Below are positions 25,965 through 42,400 of a stretch of DNA of 64,000 nt, in pieces; the first letter of the stretch is position 1, and every line of letters begins with the position of its first letter. A program made the position numbers and the translations under genes. The notes under the pieces were generated by a model, which worked only from the letters and a program-made list of their open reading frames with translations, ran no database searches and had not been told where the DNA came from. Where the stretch lies: assembly GCA_013396655.1 (NCBI GenBank), contig WBMV01004887.1:377978-441977 (forward strand). Direction: 5' to 3'. The stretch comes from Campylorhamphus procurvoides. Its lineage: Eukaryota > Chordata > Aves > Passeriformes > Dendrocolaptidae.

Positions 25965-26212
25965 GTCAGGGGATGTTCAGGTTGGACACCGGGAGGAATT
26001 TCCTCAAGGAAAGGGTGATTAGGCACTGGCCTGGGCTGTCCACAGAGGCGGGGGAGTCACTGTTCCCAGAGGTGTGTAAGGAAAGGCTGGATGTGGCCCT
26101 GAGTGCCACCATGGTCTAGTTGACACGGTGATACTCGCTCATGGGTTGGACTCCGTATCTCCGAGGTCTTTCCAGCCCAATGGCCTCTGTGGTTCTGTGC
26201 CCGTGGAGCTGC
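25965..26212 (+). mobile_element. CR1 LINE 3' fragment (plus orientation)
   Basis: Typical CR1 blocks run in order: GGATGTTCAGGTTGGACACC, GGGTGATTAGGCACTGG, GGAGTCACTGTTCCCAGAGG, GGCTGGATGTGGCCCTGAG, ATGGTCTAGTTGACACGG, and the end GGTTGGACTCCGTATCTCC. It is 5'-truncated and ends about 500 bp upstream of the MIURF start. A copy of the same subfamily lies in the opposite orientation at 27425-27665. Confidence 0.85.
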
Positions 26213-26360
26213 ACAGGGTCCCTCTCTGCTCCCCTGTGCCTGCCGTGCAGCCGGCTGAGCGCTCCCCTTCCCGCAGGAACCGGGCAGGGGCGTTCGGGGC
26301 CGGGTGGAACGGCGGATGGCAAAGGTGCCCAGTGCTGCGGCAGTGCAGGCCCCGGCGGGC

Positions 26361-26547
26361 CCACAGCCCAGAGCCCAGAGCACTTAGCCCTTAGCCCAGA
26401 GCCCAGAGCCCAGAGCCACTCGCCTTAGCCCATAACTCACAGCCCAGAGCCAGAGCCCAGAGTCCATAACCCGTAACCCAGAACCCAGACCCAGAGACAG
26501 AACCCAGAGACAGAGCCCAAAGCCCAGAACCCAGAGCCCAGAGCCCT
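26361..26547 (+). repeat. Minisatellite of CCCAGAG-type units
   Basis: About 190 bp of imperfect tandem CCCAGAG units of six to eight bases, such as CAGAGCC, CAGAACC and TAGCCC, lie in the MIEF1 CpG-rich region. Units vary in length and sequence, so open frames across it on either strand are repeat artefacts. Confidence 0.8.
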
Positions 26548-26559
26548 GCGCACAGGGAT

Positions 26560-26669
26560 AGGGATCCCGATCCCGATGCCTCTCCCGATGCCGCTCCCGG
26601 TCCCGCTCCCGGTCCCGCTCCCGGTCCCGCTCCCGGTCCCGCTCCCGCTCCCGATCCCGGTCCCGATCN
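26560..26669 (+). repeat. 12-bp minisatellite (CCCGCTCCCGGT units)
   Basis: There are near-perfect copies of a 12-bp GC-rich unit with shorter GATCCC variants at both ends. One undetermined base (N) is at 26669. The array ends about 40 bp before the MIURF start codon. Copy number is probably variable between individuals, and short-read collapse is possible. Confidence 0.85.
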
Positions 26670-26706
26670 CCCCGCAGGGCGCCGCCCGCGCCGCACGGTT
26701 GCCCCG

Positions 26707-26919
26707 ATGGCCGCGTGGTCCCGCGGGGCGGTGCTGGCGCTGTACCGGGCCCTGCTGCGCCGCGGCCGCGGGCTGCGCTACACCGACCGCGACTTCTACC
26801 TGGGCTCCGTGCGCCGCGAGTTCCGCCGGAACCAGGCGCTGCACCGTCCGGAGGACAAGGAGAGGCAGCTGCAGAAGGGACAGGCTTTCCTGCGGAGCGG
26901 GCTCGGCGGCCTGGTTTAG
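26707..26919 (+). CDS. MIURF: MIURF, MIEF1 upstream-ORF microprotein (LYR-motif protein)
   Basis: This 70-residue ORF matches the human MIEF1 upstream-ORF protein (L0R8F8/altMiD51) in length and sequence. It opens with a MAxWSR start, has a Leu-Tyr-Arg motif at residues 12-14, the RYTDRDFY core at about 25-32, and a charged RERQLEKG-like C-terminal segment. LYR proteins bind the mitochondrial acyl carrier protein. The human protein has been seen with MALSU1 and mt-ACP on mitoribosome assembly or recycling states. The ATG has a G at +4. It lies 5' of the MIEF1 start in the same transcript, so it also controls how many ribosomes reach MIEF1. The exon probably ends at the CAG|GTAGGT donor near 27097. 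Confidence 0.93.
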   Translation: MAAWSRGAVLALYRALLRRGRGLRYTDRDFYLGSVRREFRRNQALHRPEDKERQLQKGQAFLRSGLGGLV

Positions 26920-27424
26920 CCATCCCCTGTAGCCCCCATTGGCCCCACTTCCCCCTTCTTTCCAAAAGCCCCTCGCCCAACCAGAAGACATGGTTAGCAC
27001 TCACTGCACTCCGCTGTCTTGAAGAAGTCCGGAAGGTGTTCCCACGGGCACACCAGGAGGCCTCTTCTGTTCTTTTCACAAATGCATTAGGTCACAGGTA
27101 GGTCATGCACAACGATGTAACTCATGTTATTAGTGCTGCTGGTACAGTGAGGTTTGTGGAGGTGCATTTTTTTCTTTCTGTCTGGGGGTCACTAGTGATG
27201 GCGTTCCTGGTCCGTCCAGGCAGGAATGTTCCTCCTGAGAGATTGTAGCTTGGATTTAGAAAAACCTAAGGGGCAGTTTTAAATTGCCCCACTCGGGCAG
27301 GTAGTCTGAGAACCTTTGGAACTGACTCAGACCTCAAATCATGTTGGAAGAGTTTCCTGATGTTTTTGTGAAGGTTCACTGAGGATGCACATGCAGGTGT
27401 GGTGGTGCCAAGGAGTGTTTTGCA

Positions 27425-27665
27425 GAGTGACAGAATCAGTTAGGTTGGAAAAGACATCTGAGATGATCATCAAGTCCAGCCTATTACTGAACACCACCAT
27501 GTCAACTAGACCATGGCACTAAGTGCCACATCCAGTCTTCCCTTAAACACCTCCAGGGACAGTGACTCCACCAGTTCCCTGGACAATCCATTACAGTGTC
27601 TAATCACCCTGTCTGTGAGGAAATTCCTCTTAATGTCTAGCCTTAACCTTCCATGGTGCAGGTTG
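27425..27665 (-). mobile_element. CR1 LINE 3' fragment (minus orientation)
   Basis: The reverse complement shows the same CR1 blocks as the copy at 25965: GAGGAATTTCCTCAC, GGGTGATTAGACACTG, GGAGTCACTGTCCCTGGAGG, ACTGGATGTGGCACT and CATGGTCTAGTTGACA. It ends with CR1-type AACTGATTCTGTCACTCTG. It lies in the intron between the MIURF exon and the MIEF1 start exon. Confidence 0.85.
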
Positions 27666-28466
27666 AGGCTGTGTTGGCCATGGAGACTGTTTAAATTTCA
27701 AGGTTAGGTGAAATGGGAATCAAAGGACACAAAAGTACAGGTGTAAGGAAATATTAATGTTAATGTTATACATGGCTTGTCTGAGAGTCAAACCTACCCA
27801 CCTTGAGGGCAGGAATAATTCAACCAACTCGAGGGCAGGGAACGCAAGGGAGCTGTTCCCTTCATGGTGCATTGTGGTCTCTGCTGTTGAGTCTTGGTTG
27901 TCTTTGAAATATCTGGGACTGGCCATTGTACAGAAATTAACCTAAGACTGACTGTCAGCTCTTGGGAAAGTTCTGATTTGTTACAGACAAGCAGGTGACC
28001 ATCCCTGTACATCCCTGTCTGTGAGCAAAATTACACTTAAGAGATACAGAAAATAAATTGGCTGTGGTTTGGCTGAGAAGTCCAAATTAGAAGGAAAATA
28101 CCCAAATGGTTGTAGAGTTTTGCATAAAGTGCAGTATTTAATTACAAAATATTGCAGAAGTAAACCTGACTTTTATTAAACCTGCTTTAATTATTGGAAA
28201 TCCCATATCCAATTTGGATGTTTTCCTTTGGGTAATGAATGTTGCTGGAAGCAAAGAAATGCTGTCACTGTAGAGCTTGGTCAGTACTGTTCTGGTATGG
28301 CTGGGAACAAGCAGCTCCTTGAGGGGACATAATTATAGAGGCTTCAGGGTTGGGTGGTCCGTACCTGTGGCTCTGTGCTATTACCCAAGAGCAGTGAGCG
28401 TGAGGTGGGGGAGAAGGTTGCACCTTTCGACACATTTATTTAACGTTGCTGCTCCCTCCAGGTAAG

Positions 28467-33122
<4,656 letters not shown>

Positions 33123-33430
33123 TGGGGCCTTATCTAGTAAAGTGTTAATAGGGTTTAGCCAATGCAGACTTTGATTACTGCGAATTATGTCTTCTCCACT
33201 TCTCCCTATCTCTCTCCACCACTCCTCCTTTTTGGTTCATTAATAATTCCTGCTGTGGAGTTGGTGCTCCCACTGAATTTCTTGGTGCTACTGGTCCATT
33301 TCCACCATCTCTGCCCCAACAGGTACTCATTGGCTAGGAAAGAGGCTAAAACTGCAGCTCTAAGATCTTCACATAAATTCTGCTGACGTGTCTACCAAAA
33401 AAATAAACCAAACTATGCACTTCTTTCTTC
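33123..33430 (+). other. MIEF1: MIEF1 3'UTR (minimum extent)
   Basis: Non-coding sequence after the MIEF1 stop, up to a first AATAAA at 33402-33407 followed by T-rich sequence. Mammalian MIEF1 has a UTR of several kb, so the transcript may continue to 35-36 kb or further. No later signal stands out clearly. Confidence 0.45.
33402..33407 (+). terminator. MIEF1: Candidate proximal MIEF1 poly(A) signal
   Basis: AATAAA 280 bp after the stop codon, with a T-rich downstream element (cttctttcttctgtag). Use of this site against a distal site cannot be judged here. Confidence 0.4.
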
Positions 33431-36400
33431 TGTAGTATACCTACTACAGCGAGTCCATTTTAGTCTGAAGAAGGTGGAACTGGGCTGGTAAATCCAGTGA
33501 CAATTTTAGCAGACTTGCATTGAGGTCCATTTAATTTCCTCCAGCCTGACTTTGCCCCATATTTCTTTTTCTCTGCTGTCCCAGACTGTCTTGCTTTCCT
33601 TTGTTTTTTGTTCCTTTGACCCAGTCATGCAGGACAGACTGAGTGAGATGTTTTGGTTAGGGTTGTGTTTTGTATTTCTGAGTGGATAATGATTACACTG
33701 GCAGTATTTAGGGCTGTAGAGCTTGGAACAGAGAATTCCCACAGCTCCTGCTCATACGGAGACTTCTCATCCTTTGCAAGCTGGGTTCAGGATTAAAGGC
33801 CAAGGGTTGTCCAATCTGCTGCAACACAACCTCCAGTATGGGCAATTCTCATCAAAGCTGTCATAGGGGAGGAAGGAACCTTTGTGGTCTGTCTGTGTGA
33901 TGAGGCCAGAGGAAGAGGACTTGCCATTCCTGCCTAGCCAGATCTGCTGGGAATGGCCTTGGGAATGGAGAACAAGGCAGCTCCTTAGTTGTCCCTGGCC
34001 TAGAGGAAGAGAGGGTGCTTTTAGATGGAGTGGGGAGACACACATACGGGAATTGGGATTTTTTTTTCCCCATCTTTTCACCAGGAGCTTATGGCTGTTC
34101 TGGTTTACAGAAGGTGGAAACAAGACTGAATGCCTCAAAGGGCTTTGTTATAAGCACACCCAAGCCAGATTCTCACCAGCTGTAAGACTGTGAGGTGATA
34201 GAACTGAACTGGTGTCATCAGCAAGGTTCTATCCCACACACTGGTATTAGGGTGTATATACGGAGCTGGCATTTAGAGATCCATTAGCTTTGCCATCTGT
34301 TCTATGTGTGTTTTAGTCTCCTCCCCGGAACTGAGGCTACCCATCCCCTTCCTCATTCCCATGTGCTGACCTTGCAGTGCTCCCAGTTTACAAATACTCT
34401 TAGAAAGCTGGTGAGAGCACACCTTCTGCCCACTCCTGTTTATGGCTGCTGTCAGGCCATAGACTGTACTCTGCATTAAGCAGTCCAGCCCGCAGTCTGC
34501 AAAATGGGGGAGAGAGGGTGTTCCCCCAAGTCTGTGTGTATCTCAAAAGACCATCATAGCTATTGGTACAGAAATATACTCACCTTTTCTCAACTCTATC
34601 ACCTTTTTTCCCCCTTGCTGTCCAGCTTCCTTAGCCCATGGAGAGGGGTACTGCAGCAGGAGGGTTTGGAGGGAGCAGGAATCCCTTTATCCTTTTCTCC
34701 TCCCTTCTTCTCAGGACTTCCCCCTTCTTTGACAGGGAAGTTTTAAGGTGAATTTCAAGAGTGGAACCATGGAAGGAAGTCTTTTGCCCTTGTTTTTATT
34801 TTAGGAGGCAGTGCTGGTGAGATGAGGGAGGGAACATCTTTCTTGGACAATCCGTCCATTTTAGCCAATGTGTCAGATAGTATTCTGTAAACAGTAATAA
34901 CACAACATTGCATTTTAAATTATTTAATCCTTAGGGTACTGGTATTTTCTAGACTGCCAGACATGTACTTTGAAGTTTGTGTGTATATATAAAGTCTATA
35001 GTGACTAAAGTCTATCAAAGGTGAACAGAAATCCCATTTGTATGACTGTGTTTTGTAAGTTTTGCAGCAGTCAGTGTTGATCAGTTGTTGATTGCTCTTC
35101 ACTCTGATTCCCAGATCTTTTCCCCTCTTCCTTTCCTTGCCCTCCATTGCCTTTCTGATGTCAGCCTTCCTACCCTAAAAGCAGACAGATGAGATTTGGA
35201 GTCTATAGGCTACTGGGGGAAATTCCCCTTTTTTAATTACTTGAAGGTCAACAAAAATATTAAAATATCTGGGTTGTCAGGAGTTCCCACAAAGTTCATT
35301 TCTTCAATATGATGTCACTCCTCACTTGGTGTTGATTCCAGTACCATGGTCTTCACACAGAATTGAGCAGCAACATGGTTGGAAATTATCAAAACTGTAG
35401 ATACAAAAAGATGAGATATAAACAGGAGGAAGCCACTGTCTGAGCTGACTTGAGAGCAGTTGTCACATACATATCTGTACATAAAATTGTTTACATGAAT
35501 GCTTTTACTTCTTCCTGGCAACCTAATTAATTAATATTTTATGGCCATTTTTTGCTGCTATTGAGCTCAGTTTGTGTATCAAATGGAGACTGAAGCTGCC
35601 TTTTTGCCTTTTCTGTAGACTCTGCTCCACTTCACTTGAACCAATCGCTTCCATCATTTCTTCCCTTCAGATTTGCCCTCCTGTAAGCTATCCACAAACC
35701 TGTTCTCAGGAGGCAAATGCTCACTTTCCTACACGCAGCCACCACTGCAGGCAATAGCTGCCCTGGCAGTGACAGTCTCAACAATGGCCAAAGATATGAT
35801 GGGTCACAGGGACACTGCAACTAGGAATATTTTAAATGCAGGGTCAAGTGTAAGGAGGTGTAGAGTAAGTATGTGGGAAACTTACAGTAATGCTGTACCC
35901 AGCCTGTGGGTCAAACAGAATGTTGCAGAGTCTAACTGTCACCTTTCATTATTAAATGCAGTACATGTGTTGATGTGCAGCCTGGAGGGCCTATGTAGGT
36001 AGGCTCCTCCCTCGTCAAATCTGTGGCACAGAGCAGGATAACCTAAAGCTGAATGTGAAAAGGGCAGCTCCTGGCCACCTTCCTGGCAGAGCAGCTCAGA
36101 GACAGATTGATTGTAAGAAAACCCCGGGCATGTGTTGGGCTGGTTGCTGCCTGGGTTCCAAGAATGTCTCAATGTGTTCTGCTATAGCTTAGCTCACACA
36201 AGCTTCCCATGAGATTGTTGTCTTATTCCCTGTAACCACAGGGTGAGGACCAACTTGCTCATCTGTGGGGTTTCACTACTGCTGAGCTCCCACTGCTAAT
36301 CCTTCAAGTCAGATGGATTTATTTTCCCATGTTTAAAAGCAATTATGGAAACAGGAGGCTGTTTTCTGCCTCCTGGCAAGGTGCCATCAGGGCCCTCACA

Positions 36401-39400
36401 CTTAGCATGTGGGCACTTGCAATGAGAAGGGAAGAGATGATGTCCCATCTCTCCCAGGCCTGGAGGCTGTGGATTTGCGAAGGGGAAAGTCCAAGTGCAT
36501 GGTCTCTGACAGAGTGCTTGGAATTCTGAAATAAAATGACTTTCCACAGTAACTTGGTTGTCTCTGGTGTGTTCATAAACAAAGGAGTATCTCTCTCTGC
36601 TTTCATCTCTGTACATCACCTTCATGCTGGTGTAATTCTGCACCTTACCAGTGCTTGGGGACTGACATGCCCCTTGCTGACACACTTGCTTTCCCTCTGC
36701 AGCTCTAGGCACTCAACGCTTTACAGCTTGTCTTGAGGGAGCAATCAGCTCAGTACTGCAGCATCCTGGCTCCTGGCAGCGTTCACACCAGTCACAAGAT
36801 GATGTGTAATTATGGTGCTGTGCTTCCCATCCTTTCTCTGATAGCCCGCATGCCCAGGCAGGCAGCTGCTTTTCAAGTGGCTCCCCAGACTTCAGAGGCT
36901 TCCGTGCCTCTGTAATATTAAACTTTCCTGTGCAGACTCCCCGGCACTTGTTCAGTCACACCTCAGTTTTTATGTGCCAGTCCTCTGCCCTGCCAAATGT
37001 ACTCTCTTATCCAGGTATCAGCCTTGAGGCAGTGAGGAAACCACTGTGCCAAGGGCCTTTGTCTGGTGCATTTAAGCACTTTCCAGTAAGACCTAGTGCC
37101 TGCTTGAGAAGGTGGGGCAGAAACGTTGAATGTCAAAAAAAGCATAAGGTGATGCTGCTTTTGAGAGGTCCCAGGCTCGTTAATTCAGGGAAGATATGCT
37201 GCAATGACAATGTTGTCCTGTAAGACTTGTTTTAATGAGGACTTTCTAATTAACATTTAACTATTTTGGAAGATATTTCATGATATAAAGGGAGTCTACG
37301 CTTCTAACTTCTTTTTTTTCCTGATACCCCTTCCTTGCGTTGTTTTGGTTTTTTTTCCTTTAACCTGTCCTGTGATAGAAACGGATTAGATGAGATCAAG
37401 CACATTTTATGCCATGCAGACTCTTCTGGGAGCAGCTAAAATCAGCTGCTCTGTGGAATCTGTGGCAGGTATTATACCCTCAAGTCAAAGCCCCTGGAAC
37501 ACCTAGAGCTCACAATACATGCTTAATACATGCAGTGGTTTGCATCTTTGCATAAAAGCTGTCCTAGCATGAATAGGGAGGAAAGATCAAAAGATAAGTG
37601 ATTAATGTAAAGAAGAAATAATTGAGGGGAGTGATGATAATTATTTCAACTATGGAAAAAGTTGCTGCAAAGAAGAAGAGCATAAACAGAACTCCAAGCT
37701 ACAATGAATCAGAGTCTCTTGTTCTTAGCCTAAGGAAGAAATTATTTAGGAGGAAAGTGGATTTTGGAAAAAGCAAAATATTTTGCCTGCCTTGTTATAT
37801 TACCATAGTCCTGTCCTGGATGTTAATGAAGCTGAGTTTATGTTTTACTTACTTATTTTTGCATCTCTTAATTTTAAAAATAACAAATTCCAGCCTGCCT
37901 ATTTTGTAGCTAATCTTAAGCTGGGGAAGAAAAGATGACTGACTGAACCCCAAATCTGAGATTATCATGCTAAACTGTATGATGAGTGTTTCTTTCCCCC
38001 CCGCTAAATTCTTTATCTCATCCATGTTTTTTTAATGTTTATTTTAATATTCTAAACTCCAGAAAAGCTGCAGCCTGCTGCGGCTTTTTAAATTTAGTCT
38101 CTTGGAAAAAAAGATGAGCCTTTTCTAAATTAGGAGTTTCTCTTTCAAATAAGATAAATAATAAGGTAAGCTTGCTCACTACCTGCACTAGGTATTATTT
38201 AATGGCTCCAGCATGGCTCACTGAATCTGGGACTGGATCTTGTAATGTTGGACTTTGCCCAGAGATAAAACAAGCAAGAAACGGGAAATTCTCCTGCCTT
38301 CCAGTGAAACCCAGTATTGGCTTACAGCCCTAGGAGAACTGCTACAGTCTAGACACTTGGGGAACTTTGAGGAATCTGGATTTTGTCTGCTTTATCCTTG
38401 TCAGGCTCAATTACGATCTGAGGGGTTCAAGAAACATCCTCCCTCTACTTTTTTTTTTCTTTCTTTTTTCCAACATCACCTTAAATAGCTCTCATTTAAC
38501 AAGTGTGTCCCATTCACAGTCAGGGATAGCACAGTCTAAAGTTTTACTAACGTACTCAGAGAAGGACACAAGTCACGGAGCCAGAAATGTAGTGGTGAGC
38601 AGGCTATTCATATCTTTATAGTGTGTGATCCTGTGGAATAATCCTGTAAATGGGTAAGGATGATGAGACCAATGACAGGGAATATCTGAAATAATTCTGT
38701 AGATGGAAAGGGTTCTTGTCATTTTACAAAGAACAGGAGAGTGGGAGACAGAGTTTGGCTCACCAAACTTGAACTTCTCACGATCTCATGCTTTCCTAAA
38801 TATTCACTTGGAAGTCAGTTCTGAACAAAATCACATTAAACACACTAAAAGTCAGATTGATTTTTATTTTGCTGCCCTCGTTCAATTTCCATGGCTCCTG
38901 TGGCTAAGTAGCTCTTTGATCTGTCTATTAACACTCAGTGCTAAGCTTCTCAGGGGAAATATATATATATCAATGCTAACCATATTCTTCATGGAAAGCT
39001 TTATCCATACAAATGATGAGCAAAAGTTGCTTGCTTGTGTTTTCGGGTTTGCTTCAGATTTTCTTTTTTTAGGCAAACTCTTTTTTTAGTTCCCTCAGTT
39101 CAGTGCAAGTCCACTGCTTCCCCTGCCTCTCACTGTGGTAGAGTTGTCACTGTCCCACAGAAGCACAGGGGTGATACAGTGCCCTGTAAGACATCCCGCT
39201 ACAATGATCCCAGTCCTCTAAGGTTCTCCTGTTGTTCTGCTCAGCATTGCAAAGGACAGGCCTAACAGGCAACAGACTTGAGGGTATAGATGCCAAATGA
39301 TGGACTACATTGGCTCTTTACCTGTCCCATGACAGACATTACTTCAAAATTTGTAATGCCCTGGCAGGCTCCTTAGCCCCTGTGAAAGGCAAGAAGCAAT

Positions 39401-42400
39401 CATTCCTGGAAGCAGTGTGGCAGAAAGACATTTTTGCCTTCAAACTTGAATTTATTTAGCACAGAGTATTGTTATGGCCTTGGAGGCAATAACTGCTGCT
39501 ACTTACATGGGTAATATAATGTGACTCATGTTCAGCTCCTGATTGTTTACAGCAGCAGTGATATGCTGTCAGAGGGCCTGAGATACACTGAAGCAAAGGT
39601 AGTACAAGACGCAGTAGTCCCAGAAGCTGCAGAGCTGCAGGTCCCACGTTGCTTGTTAGAGAGGACGCTGGCAGGGGCCCAGCTCCCTGGCATTCACGGG
39701 GAGGGCAGATTTTGCTGAGGCAAGCACTCAAGCAAAGCACAAACCTCTTCAAAATCACTGCCTATGGTCATGAGAGAGACGGTAGAAAGCATCGAGTCCA
39801 GTGCCTTTTCTTGAACAATGAGCAATGAGCTAATGTTTTGGGTTAGGAATCTTTCTCCTCTCTTTTTTTTTTTTTAATTTTTATTTTCTGTTTATTTTGT
39901 AGTTTCTTTCTTATGTAAAAATAGAAAATTAATAAAGTGTGATCCATCACTTTGCACTGCAAAGGAGGATGCTTGGTGTCATCAGTGGACTGGTGGCTCC
40001 CAAGCTTTGTGTCCTGGGACAGACTTACCCTGTTACTGTCAGACAGAGCCTGTCTGCGACCTGTTTCTGATAAGTGCTCAGCATCCAAATCAGTCTCACC
40101 GAGACTGTGTGACTAAGGCGAATGGCTCAAATGTTACCTTCCTGAATAGCATTTGTGTTGCCTCAGTCCCAGAGGAGATGTGTCCTGTCATCGCAATGCC
40201 AGGATGTGGCCTCAACAAAGTCTCACCCTGTGAGTGCCAAAACAGCAGAACAGTACCTTCCCAGGAGAGCTGGGTTGCTGTGGCTGATTCCTCAGACAGA
40301 TCTGGAGTTAGTCTCCACCCAGCTCTCTCAGCAGTCAAGCACAAGTTCCCTAACATAGAGACCTTAGGAGTGAAAATTACATTCCTTCAGGAAAAAGCTA
40401 TAAATTCAATGGTATCACAATTGTGTCAACATCTGCCAGGAATTTCTCTCCTTTGTAAATAAGTATGTATTGAAACAGAACAAAGTCTTCTGGTAAGTCA
40501 CTGAGCAGCTGTTGCCTATGAAGAGTGGAAAATTATTACTGAATAATGGCTGCAGTGTTCCTCCCCAGGGACTTGGGCAGCTACAGCCTCAACAGCGATT
40601 TATCCCCAAAAGAATTTCAGAGCTTCATCTAAACTACCTGTTTTGTCAGAGTTCCTGCCTGCCAGCATCAGAATCAGAGATCTCATGCACACCCCAAAGA
40701 TAACAAGAACTCTCTTTTGTTTCATTCATAGAGTATACCCATTCAGTCTCTCTTCCTGGCCTCATCAAAACACTCTGCAGTGATTTGAAGTTAAAAACAA
40801 ATCCCCAGATGGGGCACACAGAGCATAGCTGGTATTACCAACCTTGAATTGTGCAGCCTCCATCACTGAACAGAGAGGCTGAAATAACTCAAACTCAGAT
40901 AACTTTTCCACCCACTTCAGGTGAAGCTTCCAGTTTAGATGCCAGGTTCAGTGGTGCAATTGCCACTGGGCTGATATGGCAAGGCGTCCTCATACTGACC
41001 AGTCTAAGGGGTGCTGACACAGTGAAAGAGAAATCCACTGGGTGGGCTGTTAACTCACCCACTGGTGTCTGTGGCTGGCCAGGATGCTGCAGTCTCATAG
41101 CCCAAAACTCCCTGTCAGGCCTCAGCTCTTGCTAACTTCACACTGCTAGAAAAGAAGCAATATGCATTATCATTCTCCTCTTCATCCTTTTGCACAGAAG
41201 GGCACAAGACACCTGGCATATGGGGCTCCAGCAGGTGCTGGTAAAGTACATACATTGGATGTATGGATACATACATTTTGATCTGCACTGAGCACACAGT
41301 CATCACGGAGTTCACATCAAGTACAGCCCCATGAAGAACAATAGTTGCCATGAAATATGTTTCTATTCTTTTACTGCTTGGGCAACTGGAAGGCTTTTGT
41401 TTGTGTGCTAAACTGAATCCACATGTACTAATACACAGAAGGGATTATTCTTGACCCCCAAATCCTTTCATCATAATAAAACAAGGCTGGACAACAAGAA
41501 AACTAAAATATACCCCAACAGTCTGAACAAAAGTCAGCACCCCTTGTCCCCCTCCTTCTCACATATTTTTAACTAAACATCATTTTCAAACAGTTGTAGG
41601 TTTGCTCAGGAAATTCGTGCTTGGGCAAGTTACAACTTAAAACTCACCTCTCTCTTACCCAATTTACACAATGCTTTTATTTGTGGCAGCTGGCCACAGC
41701 CTGGCTGATTCTGAGTAACTAAGCCTCTGGAGAGACATCTTTTGTGAGCTATCGGCATGTGCTTGACATGCCCATGTTTGTTCAGTAAGAAAAATGTAGG
41801 TGGACAACCAGAATTTTTTTCCATATCTGTCTAAAATAATTGAACTGTAAGTTGCAAATGTAAATTGCAGATTTAATCCTCTTTTTTATTAGTCCCATTT
41901 CTAATGTCAAGGGTATTTATGTAACAGGATGGAAACAGAAGACAGTGAGGGGGTGGGTAAGTAATGAATGATTTATTAGAGATTCCATTTGGTGTACTAG
42001 TCCAAAACAAACAAAGCAGAGCATATGGATAACTTATTTTCTATTTGTATGTAATAAAAGATGGATGCTAATACCTCCCAGCCTGATCTTTAATCACAGA
42101 TATTGGCTTTTCAATCTTGTTTCAAAATGGAATGTCTATAAAGGAATCCCTAAAGAGCTTACAATGAAAATCTGGCAGAAAAGATCTTGCAGATATCTGT
42201 TAGTGCCACTTAAGGACAGAAACATCCAAGAACTGGGAATTAGCCTGTATCATAGAGGTAGTAGGAAATTCTCCCTCAAAATTGCTCAAAATATCTGTCT
42301 GCTTTGCCTCCTTCCTCCCTTGTGTTTCCCTCAGCACTTCTGTCTCTTGGAAAAATTCCTGCTGGTCTCTGGAAATGCATTGTTCATTGAAGGGTGGGGT

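Larger units (their letters stand above)
26230..26700 (+). promoter_or_regulatory. MIEF1: CpG-rich promoter region of MIEF1 (probable)
   Basis: GC content and CpG density rise sharply from about 26230 and fall after 26930, around the first recognisable MIEF1 exon. No TATA box is evident, as expected for a housekeeping mitochondrial gene. Two minisatellites occupy much of it. The transcription start cannot be fixed. A pyrimidine-rich run ending in CAG at 26675-26677 could be an acceptor for an upstream non-coding exon, or simply 5'UTR. Confidence 0.5.

Noticed and set aside
26384..27079. Minus-strand frame with Arg-Asp-Arg-Glu repeats
   Set aside because: The repeats are the 12-bp minisatellite read in one frame. 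It also crosses an undetermined base and opposes the MIURF exon.
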